This document shows, in pieces, positions 1-10,803 of a DNA stretch of 64,000 nucleotides; positions within the stretch are counted from its first letter, which is position 1, and each line of letters begins with the position of its first letter. A program made the position numbers and the translations under genes. This stretch comes from Cadophora sp. MPI-SDFR-AT-0126 (taxonomy: Eukaryota > Ascomycota > Leotiomycetes > Helotiales > Ploettnerulaceae): positions 124,001 through 188,000 of the forward strand of contig JAGMVK010000020.1 in the NCBI GenBank assembly GCA_020747065.1, read 5' to 3'. The notes beneath the pieces are model-generated. The model did not search any database, was not told the DNA's origin, and saw nothing but the letters and a program-made list of their open reading frames with translations.

Positions 1-94
1 GCTCTGTTGCTATACTCCAACTTCATCTACATATTCTTATTAATTCCTTGCACTGTCTTCGAGTTCCTCACAAGAACAAAGTAACGCAAGAGAT

Positions 95-2275
95 ATGGAT
101 TACCAAGAAGGTGCTGGGGAGGAAGAGGTAGATGACCTTGCCAACAATGCTTTCATCGAGAGTTTACTTGCAGAGGCCCTAAATGCGGGGCCTGCAGCGG
201 CACCCGTTCTGGGAGAGGAAGATGGTAGTGAGTTTGCCTCTCTATGGGGAGCTTCGCAGCTAAGACATTCGTTCAGATATCCAGGTAGAGATCCAGGAGG
301 ACGCCGACGATGGTACCGCAGCCGAACATACCCAATTCAGTGAGCCATATATCTACATCTTCAACTTTCTTCAGAACCTGCTGCTCATATTGGGATTCAC
401 AGTCATCGGCCAAAGGCGACTTTTGCAACTCATACAGAACTCGGGCGTCGAAAGACTCATCCGCCTTGGAGCCGGAGCTTACGATGATGACTCCGACGAG
501 GATGATGGCGATTATCAGGAGGAGGAGGACTTCGCTCCCAGGTGGAGAAGATACAGACGCCGCAAACCAGACCCGAACCGATTTCCAAAGGTACCTTCCG
601 ATGAGGGAACAGAGTTGATGAATTCGGGCGTTTTTGGATCTAGTGAGGCTTACACCGTGACCTCAAATGATAGAGGTAGTATTGGAAAGAAGAAGAAGCT
701 TGCAATGAGAATATTGGACAGAGAACTGGCTATTGAAAGTCCTGCGAAACAAAAGCTCAACCATAGACTCATGGCACAGGTACGGCTGACAGACGTCCTC
801 ATTGGCATATTACTAATTTTTGAGTAGGGAATGATACCTGCCTCGAATGCCGATATGATCATCCACTACGACGACCCCGTTTACTCTGGCCAGTTCTCAG
901 ATGATGGAAACTTTTTCTTCTCCGCCAACAAAGATTATCGAGTCCGAATGTACGACACTTCGAATCCATACAAGTGGCGATACTACAAGACCGTGAACTA
1001 CCCGTTCGGACAATGGACTCTTACAGATGCTTCGCTCAGCCCAGACAACAAGTATCTGGCATACACATCGATTGTCAGTCAGGTCTGCCTTGCCCCGACA
1101 GATCCGAATGATACGGGAGATCCCTATGTTTTAGATCTTGCAGGAGAACAGGCCGGACTACCTCAAGTCCACGGTTTCCATGTGAGACGTCGCGGATTCG
1201 GAATCTGGTCTATTCGGTACTCTGGCGATGGAAGAGATCTGGTCGCTGGTACAACGGGAGGTGCAATTGTGGTCTACGATATCGAGGCGCGGAGGGTCAA
1301 GCATAGGATATTCGGCCACACGGACGATGTCAACGCAGTCTGTTTCGCAGACAAGTCCTCACCACATCTCCTATACTCCGGCTCTGACGATACCACGCTG
1401 AAAGTATGGGATACACGAAGTATGGGAGATAACCGAGCAGCTGGAGCATTCATCGGGCATATTGAGGGTCTGACATACATCGACAGTAAAGGAGACGGCC
1501 GTATGTTCTCTCCTCGCACTCACTCAAAGTCCGAAAGCTAACATTCACAGGCTACATCCTTAGCAATGGCAAAGACCAAAGCATGAAGCTCTGGGATCTC
1601 CGCATGGTCATGCCTTCCGGCGACTTCGACCGAATCCAACCCACACGGCGCGTAGCACGAGAAGAGCGCTTCGACTACCGCTGGGGAAATTATGACAACG
1701 ACGACTGGTATCGCGACGAACACGATAACTCGGTCGTCACGTTCCGCGGCCACAAAGTACTACGTACACTCATCCGCTGCCATTTCTCGCCGCCCGCGAG
1801 CACGAACTCGAGATACGTGTATACTGGCAGCGAAGACGGCAAAGTCTACATCTATAACTTGGATGCTACATTAGCAGGCACAATCGACGTCAGAGCTGCT
1901 ACGAAAGATAGCCGACCTCGCTGGAGCGGCCGTATCTGGGACGATGACGAAGATGACGAAGACGGCTCTATTCCCTGGCGGACTTGTGTGCGTGATGCCT
2001 CATGGCATCCTAATGCTCCTATGATCGTTGCATCCGCCTGGAATGGCTACGGTATGCACAACGGCACTTGTACGGTGCATTCGTGGAATGATGGTGCCGA
2101 GGACGATGAGGCGGAGCCGAAGATGGGGTTGAGGGTCAATCAGAGACTGGAGTATGATCCTGCGTACTATGATGAGACGCCCAGGCCGAGAAGGAGTCGC
2201 GCTGCTAGGCAGGCGAGGTTGAGGACTCTGGGTTTGAGGTATGTTGGGCTCGATGATGATGAGGCTGATGTGTAA
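95..2275 (+). CDS. DCAF11/WDR23-like WD40 repeat protein
   Basis: Four exons (95-227, 277-779, 828-1500, 1551-2275) give 677 residues; introns are 48-50 bp. The product is a WD40 beta-propeller protein of the DCAF11/WDR23 (plant LEC14B) family. Known members are substrate receptors of CUL4-DDB1 ubiquitin ligases, so a role in targeted protein turnover is inferred. An acidic Asp/Glu-rich N-terminal region precedes the propeller. WD-repeat ends are visible as KVWDTR near residue 403 and LWDLR near 450; both keep the WDxR arginine that contacts DDB1 in this class. A basic Arg-rich tail ends the protein. The first intron (donor GTGAGT at 228, acceptor at 276) is a choice among close alternatives; the other junctions are clear. 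The gene is followed by a long gap and then the convergent Rac gene. Confidence 0.85.
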
Positions 2276-4086
2276 ATGGATTAGACCGGGCTGGTAATGC
2301 TGAGGGTTGCGAAGTTGACAGATACGAAGGCGGTAGATGCGGAATCTAGTAGGACCATGCCCACGGAGCATATTCGAAGAAGCAAGCCGAAAATGGCACC
2401 AAATGCATTATGAGTTTTCAGCCACGGCGTTTGGCTCACACGGTACTCCATTCCAGGACGGAGTCGAGAATACGGCGCATTTAGCTTGCGGGTGTGAGGG
2501 TGGATCTGCATTTGCCTTGCTTGTCTTTGATATGTTTGTACATACTTACTAGCAATCTAGAATACTAAAACATTCAAACTTCACATCTTCAGGGAATTGG
2601 CTGACTCCAGCTGTTCCTCTATTCATTGAATTGGACATTCAGCTTGAGTTGGTACTTATTTACAGTCTGATCTTACTGACATTGCTGAGATTTCCTGAAA
2701 CCACGAGTGATATTTGTGAATTAGGATCCCCAGAACCTGGCTTGAAAAGAGTACTCATTGCATTACCGCTATGGAAATGCTTGCTTTCTTGTGACTTGCT
2801 TCTCCAGAAACGGAGGAAGCTTTACCAATACTGTACTCGACAATGCCTCTGTGCCCTGCTAATTAACACGAGATATAATAGGCATAGCAAACTGATAAAC
2901 CGTCGCTCTCTTACCTGCTCAGGGAAGAGAGAAGAGGAAGAAGATGAGAGAGCAAGATCAAGATCAAGAGTAATGGGTACTATATATATATGCGTATGCT
3001 ATTTCACATCTACCATACCAGCACAGCGAGCTTCCAGAGACGGTAAGCCTTGGATACTAATTTCAATGAGTACTGCACATTTTAGTTGGAATGGACGACG
3101 CGACGGATGAAAGAATAAATAAGACCTGTTGAGTAATGGCGAGCTGGTAGGTAGGTGGCAAAGAATGATGATGAAATGGAGGGGAGTTTGACAGCGTTCA
3201 CAGAGCAGAAATTCGCCCTCCCTATCTAAGGAGGCCGGAACTTGGATTTGTGCTCTGTGGAAAGATAGAAATACACAATAGCAATAGAAATAGCAGAGGA
3301 ATACTCAAGTTATTTATTTTCCCAACGCCCTCTCCCTCTTCTCTTGCCCCCTTTTCCCCTTTTCTGTATCACAAGTCAAGCAAGCATACAATCTGGACAA
3401 CAAGAGAGAAAAGGTATTCCATTATCTACAGGAACAGGATGGTGAGGCATGCATTCTTTGGCGTTTGTTTGCTTAAAAGTCAAAGGTATCAATCAGTCAA
3501 TCAATCAATCGTGTCATATCCATCCGTCTGTCCATCCATGCTCGCACTCCGTTCATTCCACCGCACTCAACATCTGGTGTCACACCACATCACTCTCTAT
3601 TCCATCCTAGCATAACTCCCATCCTATAGTCTCCAATGCAAGATGAAAGCAGTATCGACCATTCTCATCCCATCCCAGTTCTTCTCCATATATTGCCTAG
3701 CTTTCGTCTGTATTTCTCTCTCGTCTGAAGAATAGCCGAAAGAAAAACGCAGACGCAGTTGATAGATTACCCGCAGCGAAGAAAAAACAAGCCGACTACT
3801 CCTCAATGAGAAACACAAAAAGAGGAGAAAATATGCCCGCTGAGAAACTCAAGAAAGACTGAACTTATGTGGAGTCATAAGAGTTGCTTTCGCTCCCGCC
3901 AAGTACCAAGTTTTCCATATGAAAAAAGGCTTTGTGCTTCCCCTCTCTAAAGGATAAAAGAGAAAAGGAAAATCGACAGCTTTTAGGTTTTCTCAATCTC
4001 GTCTCGAAAAGGGAACATTGATCCAGATAGCTTGTTGGCAAATCGTTGTGTCCCACATGTCGTCGTTGAAAGTAATTAGAGATCCT
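2276..4086. other. Intergenic, convergent 3' regions
   Basis: About 1.8 kb between the convergent WD40 and Rac genes. Open frames here lack good starts, domains or splice logic, and I treat them as chance. The stretch carries pyrimidine-rich tracts near 3325-3365 and a short tetranucleotide repeat (CAAT-type, about 3490-3510). It probably holds the 3' UTRs of both neighbours. Confidence 0.6.
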
Positions 4087-5055
4087 CTATAGAATTGTGC
4101 ACTTTGACTTTGACTTCTTGGTTGGCTGGGGTCGGGGACTTAGGACGGCCCTATCATGAAAATGTTAACTTGTGATTCGAAGCATGTGAAAGTCAAAAAC
4201 AAAGAAATTCGAGAAATGCAAAAGCTTAAGCACCCCGCCAGTGCATGAACCACTGGGGCTCAGTATCCTACTATGCAAAAGTATTTCAACGTACCGGATA
4301 GCTTCATCAAAAACACTCTTCAAATTTCTTTGCGTCAAAGCAGAGCACTCCAAGTACTTGTGGGCCCGAATCTCCTTTGCGACGATCAATGCCTGGTCAT
4401 ACGAAACTGGCTCCATACGCTTCTGTCTCAAGCTCTCTAGTGTCGCGGGATCCTCTCTCAAGTCAAGCTTTGTACCAACGAGGATGATGGGGACGGATGG
4501 GGCGTGGTGATCGATTTCGGGGAACCACTGTTTTTCAATTAGCAAGTGCGCTTTCCAGGCTCCAAGTATCTGCGAACCTTTGCGCGAACGTTGTCGAATG
4601 ATGGCGGAGAGACGATCGAGAAGCAGATGAGGAAGACATCGGTTTGGGGATATGACAGTGGTCGGAGTCGATCATAATCTTCTTGTCCAGCAGTATCCCA
4701 CAGTCCTAAGCTAATCGGTTTGCCATCTACCATCACACTGGCTGAATAGTTATCGAACCTGATATGATCAGCGCCATTCTATCCTGGAGCTTCCTTTGTA
4801 CCTACACCGTGGGAATGTACTCGCCGGGGAAGGCATTGGTGGTATAGGAGATGAGCAGACATGTCTTCGAGCGCGTTAGTATCTACAGATATGTTTCGAG
4901 GACAGGATGTACACACCTTGCCAACAGCACCATCACCGGTAACGACACACTGGAAGAGAGGAATATCAGGTCAGCCTCGGGATGCCTAGGTAGGTAAGAT
5001 GGTGGCGCAGATAGGAAAGTCTAACCTTGAGCGATTGTGTTCCTGGAGCCGCCAT
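4087..5055 (-). CDS. rac1: Rac-type Rho-family small GTPase
   Basis: Six exons on the minus strand (5055-5026, 4949-4917, 4864-4806, 4758-4578, 4527-4295, 4150-4087) give 199 residues, the usual Rac length. All guanine-nucleotide elements are present: GDGAVGKT (P-loop), YIPTVFDNY (effector loop), DTAGQED (switch II), TKLD and CSAL. The last exon is only 64 bp, lies beyond a 144-bp intron, and encodes a Lys-rich hypervariable tail ending in the CAAX box CTIL, expected to be geranylgeranylated for membrane anchoring. The switch/insert sequence [10 protein letters not shown] is Rac-like rather than Cdc42- or Rho-like. Known fungal Rac proteins control polarised hyphal growth, actin and NADPH oxidase. 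The start is the first ATG, followed after 30 bp by an intron. The donor of intron 3 must be GTAGGT at 4805 to keep TVFDNY in frame. Confidence 0.95.
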
Positions 5056-7642
5056 GTTTGATATGTGAAAGGTTTGATGAAAGGACGCAGAAGTCGGTAG
5101 TGAGTGCACTTAGGATTCTCGAGGGTGTTTGTTGATGAGAGGGGACTGCGACTGCATAAAGGTCAGATCCTTTTGACACAACGGAAGCTGGCCCTCCCGC
5201 AACGTCTGGGCGTGTGGGTTCATGAAGTGAGGTGAGGAAATGTGAGGCAAGGCTATTGTGAACGTACCTTCAAGTACGGATCAACTAGGTTTGCTGTCTG
5301 TGATTGTGCAATGCAGTGCAGTGCAGTGCGGTGCGGTGCGGTGTAGGGTATTGAAGGTGTGGATTGTATAATCAAGATCCAAGCTCCTGGGTTTCGAAGT
5401 TTATGCAAGAAACTTGATCTGGCGACGCGTATGTTCGACTTCGAGGAGCCTGGCTCGAGCTCGTGGTGCTGAATTTGGTTTGGTTTTCGTTTTGGTTTGC
5501 AGATGCAGGAGATGGGAGGGAAGGGAAGGGAAGGGGTTGAAGGGTGAACAGGCAGAAGTGGCGGAGAGAAGCTTGGAAAGGTGAAGTCCGTCGGCAAGCA
5601 GGGCAGGGCAGGGTACTGTAGGTAGGCTGGCAGAATAGATAGGATAGGACAAGATAGGATCGGGGAGGGTTGGCAGTTGTCAGGATTATCGTGCAAGAAT
5701 GAAGTCGGAATCAAGCGTCAGAGAGAGAGAAGAGTGAGTGGTAGTACTGCTTGCTGGTAGTGTCAAGTCAAGTGTAGTGTAGTGTGAAGGAAGTGTAGTG
5801 TGAGAGGCCAAAGCACCTGCAGCCAGCCAGCGCGGTCTGGTCCCGGTCCCGTCAAGATCAACCTCTCGAAGCTCTGCTGTGCTCTGCTCTGCCGCTGCGC
5901 TCCGTCGGCGTACTGACTCCTAACCTAACGAGTATCAAGCGACACTTAGACGGACGATGCACTTGATGCACTTGATGCAGATCTGTAACAACCACGCCTG
6001 GCCCGTATGTGTGGAACACCCGAGGAAGCTTGGGAGGGACTGCGTGCTGGGATACGTTGGCCCCGGATCAGGCGCTTATGTTTCTTGCAGACTGGCTGTT
6101 TGGGATGTGCCTGCGACTCGTCGAAGAGGCTGATTCGATGGGTGTTCTTCGTGCGGTCGTTCGCTTGGTCGCCGGCGAGGATACGGAAGTATGATTGATG
6201 GCAGAGATTGGAAGGTTATTTGCAGCAAGTGAGAGCAGTTCCTCGGTGGGTGGGCGTCTGCGAGGCAAGGCAAGGCAAGGCAATGCAATGCAAGCAAGGT
6301 TAAGTAAAGTAAAGTATACGTAGGCGCAAAGGGGTCGAATGAGCTTTAGTTACAATCCGATGATGCGTTGATGGCGACCACTCGTTTGAATACCGACCAA
6401 CAGCGCTGACAGTAACAACGTAAGAAGAGAGGCACGGATCTGGTCACACAGCGTATGGTGTGGTGTGTTTTTGTATGGTAAGGGATCAAGACAGTATCCA
6501 GACTGGAGTGATGAGGGAGGGAGTGCAACAGTCAAAGGGGATTTGATTTGATGGAGAGAGTCAGAGAGTGAAGTAGTTGTATGGCTCTAACTGGATGCCC
6601 TCTACAAGAACCAGGCATGCAGTGGAAGTGGTGGCTGGACGGCGACGCGCCAAAGGGGCTCTTGGAAAAGGAGTCCCGTCTCCAACAACAAGCTCCCCTT
6701 GGAGCGTCGACTTTGTTTCGTTCCGGTCGTTTGTTTCTCTTCTTTGCCTCTTGTCCCGAATGGTGGGTTCCGCCCGTGTGAGGGTGCAATGAGGAAGCAT
6801 CTCGGGCAATATTTGTTTGGGTTCTGAGCTACGGGAACTAACAGGGGATATTCTATTCTGGAAATATGGACAGAGTGAGATAAAACCGCCTTTGTGATAT
6901 TCAAGTCGGTGATTATTACAAATACCTTTTTGATTTATTCATCTCTTGCCTTTGTCCCTCACAGCTTGAACCAAACCTCGAAAGCTCCATCAAGTTGAAT
7001 CCAAGAAAAGAACCTTGCAAATCCAAACCAGGGGCGCTAGGAAATGTTTCAGCCCGATAACGATAACGAACTGTCAGGGGAGAGGGGACGGCCGAGAGCG
7101 AGGCGAGGGCCCGTCAAATGTCAACAATCTCCTCACATCCACGACGCCTTCTCTGGCCGAGCATGATTTAAGGTTGACGATTCGGTAATCGTGAATGGAT
7201 TAGTCACTACGTAATAGAAGCGTTGTTAAGGGGTTCGTCTTGAATAAGCCAGGGAGTAAAACACTCCTCCGTCCAATACGACTGTGGCCCCCTTTTCTCA
7301 AGGCAGGAGCCCGAGCACCACACCACCCTCTACCTCTGGCTGGATCGTGAAATTTAACCGAGGGCAGATCACCTGCGATGTCAACACTGAAATCGATGCT
7401 CTTGGCTTTGATATACCCCGCGAGTTACAAAGACGAATCATCACTCTGATGTAAGATTACATCTACACGACTGCCTTCTTATTCCCACCTCACATGAAGT
7501 AAAAGAAGGAACGAATACAAGCACTTCTCTTTCGAGTATTCTAATGTTGGGCGTGATTCTCACAGGCCGCAGATTTTGCGAAGTTGAGCGCCTTCCATCA
7601 GCTGAAAAGACCGCAAAAGCAGAGTCTTTCTATTCACAAACC
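5056..7642. other. Long intergenic region upstream of Rac, rich in pentamer repeats
   Basis: About 2.6 kb between the Rac start and the 3' end of the NmrA-like gene. No convincing gene is seen; the many small overlapping open frames are low-complexity. The stretch is notable for several imperfect five-base tandem repeats: GTGCR at about 5306-5343, GGGAA at about 5517-5537, GCAGG at about 5599-5613, AGTGT at about 5771-5800, GGCAA/TGCAA at about 6264-6299 and AAAGT at about 6303-6316. It should contain the Rac promoter and 5' UTR, possibly with a 5' UTR intron. Confidence 0.6.
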
Positions 7643-8768
7643 CTATCGCCTGTACTCTCCCTCCTTCTTCGGACCTCTCCACCCCGTCCTCTCCAAAAAC
7701 TTCTCCCAGCTCAGCGCCTTAACACCAAGCTTCCTCTCCACCAGTTCCAAAACATCCACCTCAATCGTCCCATAACACGTCTTCCCATCCGGCGCAACAG
7801 CCAACCACCTGCCCAACTCCTTAGCCTCCATCCCTTTAACGCCCTGCGTCCCCTCCCTCTCCCCAAACTCCTCCACGCCACACTGCCGATACTCCGCCTT
7901 GATGCCCGTCACAGCACTGAACTTACTCGCCAGCTCCTCATAGCTCACATTCTGTCCACAAACCGGCACTTCCTCCAGGTCCTTCAACACCTCATATCCA
8001 GCATCCAGCACAGCACGCGCAAACCACCCGATATCATGGCCAGGGTCCGACCAGCCCATGCGCTTTTGAGGCGGGGCTGGCGTGCTGAAGACTACGACAC
8101 CAGCAGCGGAGTCGAAAGAAGCGTACCCCATGTCTTGGAAATCCGTGTAAAAAGGACCAGGACAGAGAATAGTGCTCGGGACTTTGCTGCCACGCAATTG
8201 GAGCGCGATTTGGTGCTTGATCTCGAAATGCCGGATTTGGATCTCGCCGTTGCTGGCTCTGGAGATGGATGGAAAGGTGGGATAGACTATATGTTTTAGG
8301 TGTGCATGCTGATGCTCTGTCAGATTCAATGTACAACCTGGATTCGGGGCAGTTGCCCTGGGGAGAAACATACCTCAGCAGCCTCCCGGATGAAATCACC
8401 AAGCTGAAGCTCGGCGCTTAACCAGCCATCAAGCTCCATCCCAGGCTCATAGAGGAATCCGGAATCGACAAACGCGCCGTAACATCCCTCGAAGCATTTC
8501 TGAAGTGATTCTCGATCATTCGGGTCCCATTTCGTCAATGTCAGCAGCGGGTAGTCGCGCTCGAAGTTTCGAGCGAGCTTGCTTGTAAGGGATCTCGTTA
8601 GTGGGCGAACTTGGTATTCGATATCGCCTTTGTTGAACGTGAGCGCGTCGACTATGCCTCTGCCTTGACGGCCTGAGTTGTGTTAGCTTCATGTTACTTC
8701 ACTTGTGCGAGTTGTAAGAGGTACTTACCAGTCGCGCCCATGACGGCTATGGCGCGGGTTTCTCCCAT
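7643..8768 (-). CDS. NmrA-like family NAD(P)-binding protein
   Basis: Three exons (8768-8729, 8672-8374, 8308-7643) give 334 residues. The N-terminus carries the Rossmann dinucleotide motif GATGRQG (residues 11-17), the NmrA/HSCARG form of GxxGxxG, and the segment LKHIVYPTF matches the strand after the third helix in that family. Members are atypical short-chain dehydrogenases; some act as redox-sensing regulators (nitrogen metabolite repression), others as isoflavone-reductase-like enzymes, so the exact role is open. The second intron (8309-8373) needs the acceptor at CAG before 8308, which restores the family sequence; a nearer AG would shift frame. The first exon is only 40 bp. Confidence 0.85.
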
Positions 8769-9711
8769 GTTTGTGCAGGATACCGTCTAAAGGACTTGGT
8801 TTGAATCTCTCTCAGATCAAGCTCAATGAGTTTTTGCCTCTTAAACGACATGGAATTGCTTTAGGGGGATGCACTCCTATATACTTTTCAATTACTCGAT
8901 GACATAAGATCCATGTCAATGTTCTTGGACTGATAAAATCCAGGATCTTAGCTAGAGAAAGGTTCGCCACGCCAACTTGGAAATTGGTTCAACACCCTCT
9001 TTTGTTTCATCTCATAACGTCCATATGAGCGTAGAGCCGCGGCGTATTGGACTTCAGGAAGCATTTGCATACCTGTCAAGTAGGTCAAAGTCATCGTCGG
9101 AGGTCAGGTCCGGTCGAATAATGGTTTTCTTGCCACTGATAAGCGAATGTCCATGATTTGTAAAAACTCTAATGTGGGGGTTACGACTCGTATGTTCTAG
9201 ATACTGTCACAAGGCTCTGACGTAGGAACTTTTCGCTTGTGGTGGCAGCACCGATGACACCGTGCTCAAGCCTGTACCATAAATTGATTCAATTGGAGTA
9301 CGCAAGAAATTTTCAGGCTCCCCCCCCCCAAATTTTGACTCACTGATCGATGCCTTCTGATATGAAAAGGAGACGGACACTCGCGTAAAGCCAATTCAAT
9401 CGACTGGTATGTCAACAATGCTGACTAACACCCGAAAAGGATGAGCGGCTGTTGACAGGGGCGGAGGAGCACTCCGGTGGTAAACAAAAATGCTACCCCA
9501 TTTCTCGTTTCTAATCCCCCACCTCCTCAGGAGGCGACGGCAGTCGTGGTGCTACAACAGTTTACAGAGCGGGAAATTGAGTTAGGACGTAGTTCTGCCA
9601 GCAGACGCAATTGTGGCTTTCCTTGCACCTTTGCCCCCCCCCCCCCCCCCCCCAAGCCTCCCGAAACTTACTCCCCTCGTTCTCTATCTCTTCTGCCGAA
9701 CTGCTACGCCT
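8769..9711. other. Intergenic, NmrA-like promoter side
   Basis: About 940 bp between the start of the NmrA-like gene and the 3' end of the DUF7704 gene. No gene is seen. It holds a C10 run at 9320-9329 and a C20 run at 9634-9653, the latter close to the DUF7704 stop codon. Confidence 0.6.
9634..9653. repeat. Poly(C) homopolymer, 20 bases
   Basis: An uninterrupted run of 20 C on the plus strand, 59 bp beyond the stop of the minus-strand DUF7704 gene, so it would be a poly(G) run in that transcript's 3' UTR. The exact length is uncertain because homopolymers are prone to sequencing error. Confidence 0.9.
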
Positions 9712-10426
9712 CTACTGCAACTTCTTCCAAGGCACGACTGCCTGCCGGTCTGGGCCAAAAAGACCGAGAAGATAGCCAGTGCGGACCGAGAAAAGGAAGA
9801 TCTATACGAACATGAATTAGCTGCAGGACGAGATGCCAGATAGACAACTTCAGGTCCAAGGAAGGCTTACAGTGGCACCAATATTCCCCCAAGTCATAGC
9901 ATTCCAACTGGCCACATCCACAAGCTGCTCATACGGCATGACATAGCATGTGATTCCCACATGAGAGATATCAGCAAGCCAAAGTGCAATCACGTAGTTT
10001 CGGACCACGGCCGCTTCGGTTGTAGTGTACAGTACAGCGATGCCAACCATAGCCAGTAGGAGATAGATGTTACCCAGCCTGGGTACATACATATTAGCTG
10101 AATATCTAGAAGCGAGACAGGAGTCCCGATTACTGCACCAGCGTGCAGAGATACCAGGCGGAGGTCCTAAAGTACCAATACCTGGTAAGAAGGTAACTTA
10201 CTGGTACGCAATCATGCTGGTATTTGCATCAAGAGGGACATTGGGTGAGTTTGGAATCTGTTCAGACACGAAATAAGATGCGGAGACAAAGGGCGCTGCA
10301 CAGCCCGCGATGCTATGTAGAAATTAGAATGTACACATCCGACTGGAGGTGTGGTGGACTGTACAGTGAGATTGGCTCGAGGACAGTCATCACGAAGCGT
10401 GGAAATGGTGGGAGAATTGAAGTCAT
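9712..10426 (-). CDS. DUF7704-family small membrane protein
   Basis: Four exons (10426-10365, 10312-10202, 10105-9871, 9801-9712) give 165 residues; only exon 3 is easily seen as an open frame. The product resembles the fungal DUF7704 family. I recognise the typical order: an N-terminal FVMTVLEPISLIAG segment, a TEAAVVRNYVIALWLADISH(V)G core, and WNAMTWGNIGAT near the end. Hydrophobic segments lie at about 13-35, 70-86, 92-115 and 135-150, so a four-helix membrane protein is likely. Function is unknown for the family. The start ATG at 10426 gives the expected short cytosolic N-terminus. It is divergent from the telobox Myb gene with about 380 bp between them. Confidence 0.85.
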
Positions 10427-10803
10427 ATTTTCCGGTTCTCCTATGAAACTTCTTTATCTTGAATGATGTGAAGCGTAAAAAGTTCGGTCTTGTTGAAAGT
10501 ACTATTTACTTTGGAGGTCCAGTGGCGTATTTGATGAAGTTCAAGTCGCCAGCCTCCTCGGGCCGATGTTTTTCCAGGCACGACTTGTGAGGTCCTGTTC
10601 AAACCTCTCCAAGTAATCCAGCTTCACTTTCTCGGAAATGGCCGTCATACAATTTCGAAAATCATAAAAGTCGTTACGAATCATATGTTCGATCGTACTT
10701 GTTACCATCCGAATGAAGATATACTTGAATACATTGTGTTGGGATCAGACACTCCCAATATTCTTCACTATGCATTGCTCTTGCACCACCAGGCTTGTCG
10801 ACC
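10427..10803. promoter_or_regulatory. Divergent intergenic promoter region (DUF7704 / Myb)
   Basis: A 377-bp gap between two divergently read start codons, so it should carry both promoters. I see no clear TATA box for either gene. Confidence 0.5.

Noticed and set aside
2631..3110. 159-codon open frame after the WD40 gene
   Set aside because: It begins with a non-ATG codon, has mixed hydrophobic and basic low-complexity sequence, no domain and lies in a 3' UTR region.
7544..8299. 251-codon plus-strand open frame
   Set aside because: It is the antisense shadow of the last exon of the NmrA-like gene, which has clear family motifs and splice sites on the other strand.
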